A stretch of 64,000 nucleotides of DNA from Paenibacillus sp. 1011MAR3C5 (GTDB lineage: Bacteria; Bacillota; Bacilli; Paenibacillales; Paenibacillaceae). The position numbers and the translations under genes were made by a program. This document shows, one piece after another, positions 33,826-42,950 of the stretch. Location of the stretch: contig NZ_QZCF01000006.1 of NCBI RefSeq assembly GCF_003591485.1, positions 62,001-126,000 on the forward strand, read 5' to 3'. The notes under the pieces are model-generated. The model was not told the DNA's origin. It worked only from the letters and a program-made list of their open reading frames with translations, and ran no database searches. Each line of letters starts with the position of its first letter. Position 1 is the stretch's first letter.

Positions 33826-33917
33826 TAGTCTTTCATTGACGAGTGGTGCGATTGTATGAATAATAGATAAAAAAGCACGCTCTGTACGAGTTTCAATTGT
33901 TAAAAGGAGGATCACCT

Positions 33918-34484
33918 ATGTCTATCGTTCCACAATTGATGGCATTCAATAAAACATTCGTCGAGGAAAAACAATACGAGGCTTACTTAACGGACAAGTT
34001 CCCGGAGAAAAAAATAGCCATCCTGACCTGTATGGACACCAGACTCGTTGAGCTCCTTCCCAAAGCGCTTAACCTTCGCAACGGAGACGCCAAGTTTATT
34101 AAGAACGCTGGCGCCATCCTGACTCAGCCCTTCGGAAGTGCCATGCGGAGCATTCTGGTAGCGGTATACGAGCTTGGCGCGCGCGAGGTGCTCGTGATCG
34201 GTCATCACGGCTGCGGCATGACCAACCTGGATACGCAAGGCATGATCGAGAAATTCAGCCAGCACGGTATCGATCCGCTCGCGATCGAGACGCTGGAGAA
34301 TTCCGGCATTCGCATGGAGAAGTTCCTTCGCGGCTTCAGCAGCGCGGAAGAAGGAGTCATGCATAGCGTTCGAATGATTCGCAAGCATCCATTGTTCCCT
34401 AAGGCGATTCCTGTACACGGCTTCGTCATCGATCCTGAGACGGGCGAGCTGGAAGTCATTGTCGAGGATTATCAAGCAGAGTAG
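33918..34484 (+). CDS. Beta-type carbonic anhydrase
   Basis: 188 residues; reversible hydration of CO2 in the cytoplasm. Zinc ligands and the catalytic Asp-Arg pair are visible in CMDTR (about residue 33) and HHGCG (about residue 89). It is of the compact YtiB-like type. The ATG at 33918 follows an unusually long Shine-Dalgarno match, AAAGGAGGATCACCT, so strong translation is expected. It is divergent from the arsR/SRPBCC promoter and ends at a terminator. Confidence 0.93.
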   Translation: MSIVPQLMAFNKTFVEEKQYEAYLTDKFPEKKIAILTCMDTRLVELLPKALNLRNGDAKFIKNAGAILTQPFGSAMRSILVAVYELGAREVLVIGHHGCGMTNLDTQGMIEKFSQHGIDPLAIETLENSGIRMEKFLRGFSSAEEGVMHSVRMIRKHPLFPKAIPVHGFVIDPETGELEVIVEDYQAE

Positions 34485-34499
34485 CGCCGGGCTGCACAA

Positions 34500-34550
34500 G
34501 GCTGCCTGCTAAACGGACAAATACGTCCCGTTGGCACGGCAGCTTTTTTG
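34500..34550 (+). terminator. Terminator after carbonic anhydrase
   Basis: GCTGCC (34501-34506) pairs with GGCAGC (34538-34543), with inner AACGG/CCGTT pairing, followed by TTTTTT. Confidence 0.75.
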
Positions 34551-34759
34551 GGGTGCGCTTCTCATTCGTCGCGTTCATTTCTTTTAAAACCATTATGTAC
34601 CTATACGCAGCCGCAGACTGCCCGCCCCTGCAATCGTTTTCACATCATTCGGCTTATATCCTACAACCTCGAATGGGGCAGAGCTCTGCGCTATAGCCGC
34701 TTTGACTGCAACCAAGCGCGCATGGCGCCGAAGATAACATTCGGAAAGGAGGCCTGCAT

Positions 34760-35539
34760 TTGCTAATTAGAAAAGCCATTGCAACTTATTTGACTTCATC
34801 TGCAGTCGTCATCTACATGTCTTTGATTCTAACCGGGGTAGAGACGCATGCATCCTTCCCCCGCTTTGATCAATTCATGACTTGGACGACTTTCATTAGC
34901 TTATATGTGTTTCCGATCATACTGATATACGGCTCGCTTGTATCGATGGCGCTGGAGTTTGTGATCAACAGGCGCGTGCACAGCCGCACACTGGAGATTG
35001 TGCTCCCCATTGCCGGGCATCTGTTGTTCGGCGCTCTGATCAGCATCCCTTTCCGCTCAACCAGCTTCACTTGGCTGTGTCTCTCAGCCGCTTTTCTTTA
35101 CTGGCTTACGGATCGCCTGTTTGTCTGGATGACGGAAAAGGGTTGGCGCAAAAACGGCATCCTGCTCTCAATTGCGCTGCCGCTCGTGATTATCGCCGGG
35201 GTCGGCCTGTTGTCTCTTGCGAACGATAAGACACCCAAGCAGCAGCCCTTTACGAAAGAAGCCGCCGTCAGGGCGGCAACCTCTGGCACCAGCGGCACCG
35301 AGCTGGAGTTATTCCCGAAGCAAGTAGGCGCTACCCAGCTTGAGCTGGACGGCTACAAGGTTACCCGGGAGACATCCGTGGCCCGAGTCGGCGATGAACA
35401 ATTTGAAGTGACCTTTCGGGAGCATTGGCGCAAAGACGATGAAGAAGGAAGCCGCTCGATGATCTATACGGTAACGCGAGGAAGCATGACCTTGAAGACG
35501 AACGAAGGCAGCGTGCCGCCTTATCTGACCGATCATTAA
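34760..35539 (+). CDS. Hypothetical membrane protein (259 aa)
   Basis: Four or five N-terminal membrane helices (about residues 8-165) and a soluble C-terminal domain (about 185-259) with TQLELDGYKVTRE and FEVTFREHWR. The TTG start follows AAAGGAGG by 7 bases. The soluble part resembles a small beta-rich domain, likely outside the membrane. I do not recognise the family. It stands alone between terminator-like structures. Confidence 0.75.
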   Translation: MLIRKAIATYLTSSAVVIYMSLILTGVETHASFPRFDQFMTWTTFISLYVFPIILIYGSLVSMALEFVINRRVHSRTLEIVLPIAGHLLFGALISIPFRSTSFTWLCLSAAFLYWLTDRLFVWMTEKGWRKNGILLSIALPLVIIAGVGLLSLANDKTPKQQPFTKEAAVRAATSGTSGTELELFPKQVGATQLELDGYKVTRETSVARVGDEQFEVTFREHWRKDDEEGSRSMIYTVTRGSMTLKTNEGSVPPYLTDH

Positions 35540-35580
35540 GATCAGTCCTGGCTGCACGAACATGATCGGCTATCTTTCTA

Positions 35581-35712
35581 CACAAATAGAACCTTCGACA
35601 ACTCTCAGGCGATGCGCTGCCCCATACTCCCCCTTCGGATAGACCGCAGTTTGGTCTGGCGAGCGGCTTAGGGGAGAGCATCACATTGAGTGTCCGAAGG
35701 TTCTTTTCTGTG
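35581..35712. other. Nested inverted-repeat element (structured RNA or terminator)
   Basis: Outer arms AGAACCTTCG (35588-35597) and CGAAGGTTCT (35695-35704) are extended inward by ACTC/GAGT and outward by CACA/TGTG. A second level pairs GATGC with GCATC and CCCC with GGGG, and an inner hairpin is AGACC/GGTCT. The whole 130-nt intergenic region is thus one layered stem between two convergent genes. It may end both transcripts or be a small RNA. No U-run stronger than TTCTTTT is present. Confidence 0.5.
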
Positions 35713-35741
35713 GGTCTGAAGAGCGGGACGGCAAGTTCCTT

Positions 35742-36929
35742 TTATGGCAAAGCCAGCTTGCCCATCACCGTCGGGTACGCTGCTCCTGTAGCAGCCGGCA
35801 CATTGTTCGGCTCGCCTCGCAGGAAGCTATGGCCGAGCAATGCGAAGATAACAGCCTCCTTGGCGTCGTCAGCCAGTCCGAGAGCTCCGGCGTTCATAAT
35901 GCTCTGCTCCGGCAGCAGACGGGCTAGCGCAGCCATGAGCGTGCGGTTATGCGCGCCTCCGCCGCTGACAATGACCTCGTCGATCCGGCAGCGCGGCATA
36001 ACAAGCTCCTTGCAAGCATTCGCTATTGTATGCGCCGTGAACGCCGTCGCTGTTGCTACAATATCCGCTGCATGCAGCCCCCGCTCCCCTGCTCTGCGCA
36101 GGAACGCTTCCGTATACGCTGCGCCGAACAGCTCCCGGCCCGTCGACTTCGGCGGAAGCTGGCGGAAGTAAGGATGCGAGAGCAGCTCAGCCAGCAGCTC
36201 CTCATCCGATGTGCCAAGGGCTGCCCATGCGCCGCCTTCGTCATAGCTCAGACGTCCGTCGGTAAGCGTCAGCACTGTCTGATCCATAATCATATTGCCC
36301 GGACCGGTATCGAAGGCGAATACGTCTTCCGCTCCCGCCCCTGGCGGCAGAGCCGTACAGTTGCCGATGCCTCCTATATTTTGCAGCAGCCTGCCCTTGT
36401 CCCGGTTTCCGAACAGGATCAGATCGCCATACGGGACCAGAGGGGCGCCTTGGCCGCCTACGGCCATATCGGCAGGACGGAAATCGCCCGCGGTAAGCCA
36501 GCCGGTCCGCTTGGCGATGACCGACAAGTCGCCAATCTGCAGCGTGGAACGGCGCAGGTAACGATCCTGCTCCGTCCCCTCCGGCATATGCCAGATCGTC
36601 TGTCCGTGCGAGCTGACGAAATCGATCTCTTCCTGCGCCAGACCAGCCTCGCGCGCCGCCTCGATTGCCGCATCCGCAAACACTTCGCCCATATAGACAT
36701 TCATGCCGCATATGCTCATGACATTGGACGTCGCAGGATCGCACAGATCCTTGATTCGCGCACGCAATTCATCATCATAGGGCTTCGTATAATAATGCAA
36801 CAGATGAACCTTGGATTGCAGTCCGCTTCCTTCTATCTTGACTACAGCGGCATCCACTCCGTCCAGTGATGTGCCAGACATCAGACCAATGCCAATAACA
36901 GATGCTTTCCCCGCCAATCCTGCCAGCAT
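35742..36929 (-). CDS. anmK: Anhydro-N-acetylmuramic acid kinase
   Basis: 395 residues, a little over the usual ~370. It hydrolyses the 1,6-anhydro ring of anhydroMurNAc and phosphorylates it to MurNAc-6-phosphate. Motifs: GLMSGTSLDGVDAAVV (ATP/sugar), SSHGQTIWH, LLQNIGGIGN, AFDTGPGNMIMD and VSGGGAHNRTLM. It is the last gene of the salvage operon; its product feeds MurQ, encoded by the first gene. Its presence implies import or formation of anhydro-sugars from lytic transglycosylases. Confidence 0.95.
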   Translation of the reverse strand: MLAGLAGKASVIGIGLMSGTSLDGVDAAVVKIEGSGLQSKVHLLHYYTKPYDDELRARIKDLCDPATSNVMSICGMNVYMGEVFADAAIEAAREAGLAQEEIDFVSSHGQTIWHMPEGTEQDRYLRRSTLQIGDLSVIAKRTGWLTAGDFRPADMAVGGQGAPLVPYGDLILFGNRDKGRLLQNIGGIGNCTALPPGAGAEDVFAFDTGPGNMIMDQTVLTLTDGRLSYDEGGAWAALGTSDEELLAELLSHPYFRQLPPKSTGRELFGAAYTEAFLRRAGERGLHAADIVATATAFTAHTIANACKELVMPRCRIDEVIVSGGGAHNRTLMAALARLLPEQSIMNAGALGLADDAKEAVIFALLGHSFLRGEPNNVPAATGAAYPTVMGKLALP

Positions 36930-37127
36930 GCTCCGCCACTCTCCTTATCGTTCTTAGTCAGTTCCCGCCTGCGTGACCATCGAGGCCTGCAGGCAGCTCT
37001 AGCCAATCTGCCTTGATACGGCAAGAGGCCGACAGATCGTTCTGCCGGCCTCACCGCACTGCAACTTCTGCCAGCTGCCATCGGAAGGGACGCTTCATCC
37101 TCTCCAGCGGCTGCGGCTCATGCCGCC

Positions 37128-38054
37128 CTAGCCTATCTCGTCTTTCAGCTTCTCCAGCGCGAGCAATACGGCACCATAGGATGCGTCACGCTTCGGCTCG
37201 ATACAGCTTAGCTTCGGCTGCAGGCGGCTCATCGACTCCACGAACATCTCCCGCACATGACGATTGCGCGTCAGTACGCTGCCGAGCAGCGCAAGCTCCC
37301 CATTCTGCAGGCCTAATTGCTCAATCACTGCCGAGGCAGTCTCGGCAAGAGCTTCCGCATTCTTCTGCGCGATACGCAGAGCCGTCCGATCCCCGTTTTC
37401 GCAAGCCACCGACAAGAGCGGTGCGATTGCAGCGATCTCTTTTTTATTCCGGTTTTTATCGTAGACGAATCCAACGATCTCGCGTACAGAGCCAATTCCG
37501 AGCCGCTCGTATACCAGATCCGTTATGATGGAGGGATCCTCACGTCCGTCGAACGCGCGGACTACCGCTGACAGCAGGTCGCGGCCAATGCTGTAGCCGC
37601 TGCCCTCATCGTCAATGAGATGTCCGAAGCCGCCTGCGCGATGCGTGTCACCGTTCCTATTGCGGCCGTAAGCAATGGAGCCTGTACCTGCAATCAGAAT
37701 AGCGCCGTACAAGCCATCATGCGCCCCGCATAGCGCGGTCTCATGATCGCCTACCAGCACCAGCTCGCCCTGATAACCGCCTTCACGCAGGCCTGAGGTC
37801 ATCAAGCCGCTGACGACAGGATTGCTGATGCCCGCCGCGCCCAGGCAAATGACCGAGCAAGCAGCAAGGCCGCCTGGCAAAGCCCGGCCAATCTCCGCGC
37901 AGATTTCGGCAAGAGCCGCTCTTACGCTGGCTTCATCTTGGCCGTTATAGTTCAAGGCGCCGACGGCAAATTCGTGTACGATCGAACCGTTCTCATCCGC
38001 GATCGTTACTGCCGTCTTCGTGCCTCCGCCATCCAGTCCTGCAACGTATCTCAT
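37128..38054 (-). CDS. BadF/BadG-type amino-sugar kinase (MurK/NagK-like)
   Basis: 308 residues, ASKHA-fold kinase. The phosphate-1 loop is GLDGGGTKTAVTIAD (residues 6-20), with LIAGTGSIAYG and GGFGHLIDDEGSGYSIG as further nucleotide/sugar signatures. The family includes N-acetylglucosamine kinase and clostridial MurK, which phosphorylates both MurNAc and GlcNAc. In this operon, fed by an ABC importer that does not phosphorylate its cargo, a kinase is needed to make MurNAc-6-phosphate for MurQ, so MurK activity is the best guess. It follows namZ by 27 bp. Confidence 0.88.
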   Translation of the reverse strand: MRYVAGLDGGGTKTAVTIADENGSIVHEFAVGALNYNGQDEASVRAALAEICAEIGRALPGGLAACSVICLGAAGISNPVVSGLMTSGLREGGYQGELVLVGDHETALCGAHDGLYGAILIAGTGSIAYGRNRNGDTHRAGGFGHLIDDEGSGYSIGRDLLSAVVRAFDGREDPSIITDLVYERLGIGSVREIVGFVYDKNRNKKEIAAIAPLLSVACENGDRTALRIAQKNAEALAETASAVIEQLGLQNGELALLGSVLTRNRHVREMFVESMSRLQPKLSCIEPKRDASYGAVLLALEKLKDEIG

Positions 38055-38081
38055 GTTCGAATCACTCCGGCTTCGTTGTCA

Positions 38082-39221
38082 TTAGTATAAGTGGAATTGC
38101 GCCTTGCGCGCCTCGAAGGAGCGGCTTTCCTCGCGGAACCGCTCCAGCAGCGCCGGAACGTCAACCGATTCCCCGCGGTACACATTGTCACCGCACAGCA
38201 GATCGATGAACGGTCTTCCGTGCTCCTTCACAGGAGGCAGAAATGCAAATTCCGGGAACAGCTTCTTCACGGTGAACAGCAGCTCGACGCCCAATTCCAC
38301 CGGCCTGAGCGCACGCTCATCGAGCACATGCACATACACGCCTCTACAAAGCTCGCCCTCATGCTTCGAGAAGGTCGGCTTGAAGTAGGACGGGCGGAAA
38401 TATACGCCCGGCAAGCCTTTGGCGTTCATCTCCTTCGCGAGCAGCTCCGCATCTACGAACGGAGCCCCGATCAGCTCGAACGGAGCTGTCGTGCCGCGTC
38501 CCTCCGAAAGATTCGTTCCCTCGAACAGACACGTACCCGGATAGAGCAGCGCCGTATGAAAGCGCGGAATGCCCATGGAGGGCGGGATCCATGCGAGTCC
38601 CGTCTCCGAGAATGTCATGGTGCGGCTCCAGCCCTCACAAGGCACGACATATAACTCGGCACCTAAGTTTGTCTCGCTGTTAGCCATCGTAGCTACCTCG
38701 CCAGCCGTTAGCCCGTAACGTACCGCCAGCGGATAATTGCCGACAAATGATGTGAAGCCTTCCTTCAGCACATTCCCTTCCACCGTTATGCCATCCAGCG
38801 GATTCATCCGATCCAGAACGACAAAAGGCTTGCCTGCCTTCGCACAGTCTTCCAGCGCATAGAGCATCGTGTAGATAAACGTATAATAGCGAGCGCCAAC
38901 ATCTTGAATATCATAGACGACCATATCAACAGCGTCCAGCATCTCCGGAGTCAAACGTTTGGAATCCTTCCGGTACAAGCTGTATACTGGCACGCCGGTC
39001 GCAGGGTCCTCATACGTATCGACCAGCGCCCCTGCGGCCAGATCTCCCCGAACGCCGTGCTCGGGGGAAAACATAGCCGCAAGATGGAATTTCTCATGCA
39101 GGATATCAATGGTTGAACGAAACTCCGCATTCAGCCCGGTCGGTGCCGTAATAAGACCAAGCCGCTTGCCGCGGAACAGATCGGCATAAGCATCGAGATT
39201 GTCAATTCCGTTGCGTATCAT
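38082..39221 (-). CDS. namZ: Exo-beta-N-acetylmuramidase NamZ, no signal peptide
   Basis: 379 residues, DUF1343/GH171 family. NamZ releases MurNAc from the non-reducing end of MurNAc-GlcNAc. Family segments seen: LGLITAPTGLN, MFSPEHGVRGDLAAGA, VYDIQDVGARYYTFIYTM, LDRMNPLDG and LSEGRGTTAPFELIGAP. The B. subtilis enzyme is secreted. Here the start (ATG after AAGAGGAGAAG) leads straight into the domain without a signal peptide, so the enzyme should act in the cytoplasm on imported saccharide. It sits between the deacetylase and kinase genes. Confidence 0.93.
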   Translation of the reverse strand: MIRNGIDNLDAYADLFRGKRLGLITAPTGLNAEFRSTIDILHEKFHLAAMFSPEHGVRGDLAAGALVDTYEDPATGVPVYSLYRKDSKRLTPEMLDAVDMVVYDIQDVGARYYTFIYTMLYALEDCAKAGKPFVVLDRMNPLDGITVEGNVLKEGFTSFVGNYPLAVRYGLTAGEVATMANSETNLGAELYVVPCEGWSRTMTFSETGLAWIPPSMGIPRFHTALLYPGTCLFEGTNLSEGRGTTAPFELIGAPFVDAELLAKEMNAKGLPGVYFRPSYFKPTFSKHEGELCRGVYVHVLDERALRPVELGVELLFTVKKLFPEFAFLPPVKEHGRPFIDLLCGDNVYRGESVDVPALLERFREESRSFEARKAQFHLY

Positions 39222-39245
39222 AAGCTTCTCCTCTTGATCCCTTCA

Positions 39246-39953
39246 TTACAGCTCGGATTGACGCAAGCGCATCGTCTCGGCTGGAATCATGAAAGTCTCC
39301 GCATATTCCTTCCTTGCTTCCAGGCCTCTTACGCGGGCAAGAGATTTGTAGTAATCCATATAATTGAATGATTTGCTGCCGGTTACGAACCAATGAGTGG
39401 ACAGTGCCTCAATCCACAGGTCGAACGCTTCTTGATGGAAGTCCACGTAGACATAAGGAACATAGTCAACCGCATCCTCCCAGTTCTCGCCATAATACAG
39501 CTTCGCTGCAAAATGCGCCGGATGCTCGCGCTCCATCGCCCGCAGACCGGCGAAGAAACGCGCGTCGTTAACGATGCGATGCGTGGTTGCATGGTCCTTA
39601 TGCATGCTGTTGCAATGATGCGTAATGATGATGTTCGGCTTCACTTCGCGAATCACATCACAGACGCGCAAACGAATCTCTTGATCATCCGGAATCTCGC
39701 CGTCCGGAATCTCGAATACACGTGCCTCGCCGCCCAGCATACCCGCGAAGGTATGCGCCTCGCGTACTTTTTGCTCCCGGTATTCATTCACGTCCTGCCA
39801 GTCCGGCACGCCGCGCTCGCCCGCTGTCAGCGCCAGCGTAGCAATCTTGTCACCTTTCAGATAGTGGCTTGCAAGCACGCCTCCAGCGACTAGCTCTACG
39901 TCACCAACATGGGCGCCAATGCCCAGAATCGTAATCGGTTGTCTCTCACTCAT
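39246..39953 (-). CDS. PIG-L/LmbE-family N-deacetylase
   Basis: 235 residues. The family is zinc-dependent N-acetylglucosaminyl deacetylases. The usual N-terminal AHPDD motif is altered: the sequence reads GIGAHVGDVELVAGG, keeping His-x2-Asp. The downstream ligand motif TITHHCNSMHKDHATTH-like region (ITHHCNSMHKDH) is present. Candidate substrates in this operon are GlcNAc- or MurNAc-containing disaccharides or their products. There is no signal peptide. It starts 2 bp after the GNAT stop, so the two are tightly coupled. Confidence 0.85.
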   Translation of the reverse strand: MSERQPITILGIGAHVGDVELVAGGVLASHYLKGDKIATLALTAGERGVPDWQDVNEYREQKVREAHTFAGMLGGEARVFEIPDGEIPDDQEIRLRVCDVIREVKPNIIITHHCNSMHKDHATTHRIVNDARFFAGLRAMEREHPAHFAAKLYYGENWEDAVDYVPYVYVDFHQEAFDLWIEALSTHWFVTGSKSFNYMDYYKSLARVRGLEARKEYAETFMIPAETMRLRQSEL

Positions 39954-39955
39954 GG

Positions 39956-40924
39956 TTATACAAGCTCCTTCCTCATGATAGCGAATGTTTTCACCGTCTG
40001 AAATCCGGCTTTCTCATAGATGCGTATGGCAGGATTGTTGCTGCCTGTATACAACGACATATAGTCAGTGCCAATATTCTGAAAAGCTTCGCATAGACGG
40101 AAGAACAGGCTGGAGCCAAGTCCATGGCCCTCATGCTCAGGCGTAACCCCGATCCCGGCAAAATAGCCGCGGCCGTTAGGCTGCCTGATCACCGGTCCGG
40201 CAAAGCCGACCGTCTTCCCTTCATGCGCCGCGATAACAACCGGCGTACCCGACTCAGCACTGCCGCCGATCTCTCTCTTCCATAGCGGATTGCCAAGTGT
40301 CTCCAGCATTTCTGCAAGTCCGGTATGCTTCGCTGCATCCAGCAACTCGACGGCATAGCCATCGGCTGCAGCCTTCTCTTCCTTCGCCAGAATACTCTCC
40401 GGCACCTCGAAGGCTCCAAGCTTCAGATACATCGCGCATTGCGTCGCCCGCTCCGCGTAACCCTCCTGCAGCAGAAACTGATGCAGGCCGCTTCCGACAG
40501 GCACGCCCGGCGCATTATTATGCTCATGGCGGTCCGTATCCGGGATGTACCAAGGCAATTGCATCGGATTAAAGAACAGGACCTCCGCCTGCCGCTTGCC
40601 CAGCTCCAGGAAGCGATCCTCCATGGCCTTGAGCAATCCGGCATAACGGTCCTGCTTCTCTGAAGCCGAATCCAGCACGATGCAGGTGATATATCCGGCT
40701 ACGTCGCCGAGCGGAAGCTCGTCTCCCGTACAGCCGCAGGCAAAGCCCGTTACTCGTCCATCTTCCAGCCATACGAACGTGCAGGCCGGATCGAAGTTGG
40801 CATGATTCGTGAAGATCCGGGAGAAATCCTCTTCCGTCATCTCCTTGTAGCTGTCCTTAACGGCTTCCTTATTCCACAAATCGATCACTTCCGAGCGGTA
40901 TCGCTCATTCCAGGCTGCGATCAT
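39956..40924 (-). CDS. GNAT-family N-acetyltransferase
   Basis: 322 residues, longer than a single GNAT domain. The C-terminal domain has the acetyl-CoA signature GVTPEHEGHGLGSSLFFRLC (about residues 240-260), followed by LYTGSNNPAIRIYEKAGF. The N-terminal half looks like a degenerate second GNAT fold. The ATG at 40924 follows GAGGAGGG; an upstream in-frame start is unlikely. It is tightly linked to a deacetylase gene, so the pair may swap acetyl groups on amino sugars (inference). It lies 75 bp after the permease gene. Confidence 0.85.
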   Translation of the reverse strand: MIAAWNERYRSEVIDLWNKEAVKDSYKEMTEEDFSRIFTNHANFDPACTFVWLEDGRVTGFACGCTGDELPLGDVAGYITCIVLDSASEKQDRYAGLLKAMEDRFLELGKRQAEVLFFNPMQLPWYIPDTDRHEHNNAPGVPVGSGLHQFLLQEGYAERATQCAMYLKLGAFEVPESILAKEEKAAADGYAVELLDAAKHTGLAEMLETLGNPLWKREIGGSAESGTPVVIAAHEGKTVGFAGPVIRQPNGRGYFAGIGVTPEHEGHGLGSSLFFRLCEAFQNIGTDYMSLYTGSNNPAIRIYEKAGFQTVKTFAIMRKELV

Positions 40925-40999
40925 GCTGTCCCTCCTCTTCCATAAACCCTGCCTAATACCAAGGCTGCGGCAGGAGCCGCAGCCTTGTAAGCGCAAATG

Positions 41000-41860
41000 T
41001 TAACCTTTGACCGCGCCGACTGTTACACCCTCCAGGAAGTAACGCTGCAGGCTGAAGAACAGAATGAACATCGGAACCGCCGAAATCGTCGCGCCCGCCA
41101 TCATTGGAGCAAAGAATGTCGTGTTGGCGAAGCGGAAGTTTTTCAGACCGACCTGGATCGTCTGCATATCCATGGTGTTCGTGACCAGGAACGGCCAGAA
41201 GAACGTATTCCAATTTTCCATGAATGTCAGGATCGCCATAACGGCCATAACGGTTTTGGACAAAGGCATAATGATTTTGGTCAAAATTCTGAACTGGCTT
41301 GCACCCTCTACCTTGGCGCTCTCCAATACTTCCTTCGGAATCGAGCTCATGAACTGCTTCGCCAAGAAAATATTATAGACCGTAACGAGTGAAGGCATGA
41401 TGAGTGCTTGGTACGTATTCTGGATCTCGAAAATGTTCACGATCAGAATGTACAAGGGAACTTGTGTTACTTGATAAGGGATCATCATCGCTGCCAGCAA
41501 GACGGCGAACAGCACATTGCGGCCCCTGAAGTTGATCTTCGCGAACGCATAACCCGCCATCGTGGCGAATATGACGTTAGAAACCATGACGACTGTAGCG
41601 ACAATTAAAGAGTTCAATAACCAGCGATAGGAATATTCACTGAATTGGAAGAAGAACTTATACGATTCGAACGAGAACTTGCTTGGCCAGATCGAATAGC
41701 TGATCGCTCCGGCTTCTACGGGGTCCCCGAAGGAAGACATAATCATGAAATAAATAGGGAACAAAGTCGCTAACGCGAACAGCAGAAGGAGGACAACAAT
41801 GATCGTGTTGCGTGTGTATCTGGCTGCGCGATTTCCCAAGTGGTTGTTAAACAGGGCCAA
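41000..41860 (-). CDS. Sugar ABC importer permease (MalG-type)
   Basis: 286 residues, six membrane helices, with the EAA-loop EVLESAKVEGASQFRILTKI that contacts the ATPase. It starts at a TTG behind AGGAGGGAC. It pairs with the MalF-type permease 18 bp upstream. No ATPase gene is present in the operon; the importer probably shares a general MsmX-type ATPase encoded elsewhere, as is usual for CUT1 systems in Bacilli. Confidence 0.94.
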   Translation of the reverse strand: MALFNNHLGNRAARYTRNTIIVVLLLLFALATLFPIYFMIMSSFGDPVEAGAISYSIWPSKFSFESYKFFFQFSEYSYRWLLNSLIVATVVMVSNVIFATMAGYAFAKINFRGRNVLFAVLLAAMMIPYQVTQVPLYILIVNIFEIQNTYQALIMPSLVTVYNIFLAKQFMSSIPKEVLESAKVEGASQFRILTKIIMPLSKTVMAVMAILTFMENWNTFFWPFLVTNTMDMQTIQVGLKNFRFANTTFFAPMMAGATISAVPMFILFFSLQRYFLEGVTVGAVKG

Positions 41861-41878
41861 TTCGGGTCCCTCCTTCTA

Positions 41879-42781
41879 CTAGTATTCCACGTCTTTGCCC
41901 AGGAACTTGAACTGGATAAACGCGATGATGCCGATAATCAAGGCAAGGACAAGCGATTGAGCCGCCGCTTTGCCGAATTCAAAATATTTGAACGCCGTAT
42001 CAAAGATAAGCAAGCCCACCATTGTTGTGGAATGGTCCGGTCCGCCGCCTGTCATCAGGTATGCATTCTGGAATACCTGGAAGGAGCCGATAACGCCGGT
42101 TACGAGCAAGAACAAAGTGGTTGGCTTCAAACATGGAATCACGATATGCCACATCTTCTGCCAGAACGTTGCGCCATCAATCTCCGCCGCTTCATAGTAG
42201 CTTTCGTCGATGCCGAGCAGCGCGGCTACATAGATGATGATGCTCGTTCCGTGGCTGGATAGCCAGGACATCAGCACGAGAGAGAACATGGACGTTGAGC
42301 TGGAGCCCAGCCAGTTCTGATTCTCGATGCCGACAAGTCCGATCAGCTGATTGAGTATGCCGCCCGGCATTGGATCGTAGATCCAAAGCCATACAACGGA
42401 CAACGCTACGCCGGATGCAACTGCTGGCAAGTAATAGATTGCCTTGAACGTTGTCTGTGCCCATTTCTTAAGTGGCATAATCATAATGGCAACACCGAAT
42501 GAGAGAATCAGCGCAACCGGAACCGTCAGTAACGTATAGACTAGCGTGTTCCACAAAGCTTTGCCAAAGAGCTCGCTCTCGAAGATACTCGCGTAATTGT
42601 CAATTCCAATATAGCTGGAGCCTAATGGACGGTATTCCTGAAAACTGATAAGTAGTGCACTTATAACGGGATACGCTGTGAATAGCGCATATACGACGAG
42701 CGCTACTGCAATAAATCCGTACGCCCATACGCTATCGCCCTTATTAAGACGATTCTTGATGCTTGATGCTCGAGCCATCAT
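41879..42781 (-). CDS. Sugar ABC importer permease (MalF-type)
   Basis: 300 residues, six membrane helices. The EAA-loop reads YYEAAEIDGATFWQKMWHI, followed by the typical IPCLKPTTLFLL. It starts after AAGGAGTCC. It lies downstream of the binding-protein gene, separated by an intercistronic hairpin that should lower its expression relative to the lipoprotein. Substrate by context: muropeptide-derived saccharide. Confidence 0.94.
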   Translation of the reverse strand: MMARASSIKNRLNKGDSVWAYGFIAVALVVYALFTAYPVISALLISFQEYRPLGSSYIGIDNYASIFESELFGKALWNTLVYTLLTVPVALILSFGVAIMIMPLKKWAQTTFKAIYYLPAVASGVALSVVWLWIYDPMPGGILNQLIGLVGIENQNWLGSSSTSMFSLVLMSWLSSHGTSIIIYVAALLGIDESYYEAAEIDGATFWQKMWHIVIPCLKPTTLFLLVTGVIGSFQVFQNAYLMTGGGPDHSTTMVGLLIFDTAFKYFEFGKAAAQSLVLALIIGIIAFIQFKFLGKDVEY

Positions 42782-42824
42782 TCAGGACTCCTTTCACTAC
42801 CGCTGACTTCACCGAAAACATAAT

Positions 42825-42858
42825 CGGATAGCCCCCCCGATCAGGGGGCGGCTATCCG
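42825..42858 (-). other. Intercistronic hairpin between binding protein and permease genes
   Basis: CGGATAGCC pairs with GGCTATCCG and is extended by a C-run/G-run (CCCCC/GGGGG) around GATCA. No U-run follows. Such structures protect the upstream message and limit read-through, giving more lipoprotein than permease. Confidence 0.7.
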
Positions 42859-42950
42859 AGCGTTAATCTTGCCGAATTAAATCGGCGATCAAAACCTCCG
42901 CTCAAACGCGGTCGCTCACCCTCGAATGCATACGATGGGATTGAACTGTA

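Noticed and set aside
35581..35712. Glycine riboswitch
   Set aside because: CTCTCAGGC and GGGGAGAG occur but not in the order and spacing of the aptamer, and the flanking genes are convergent.
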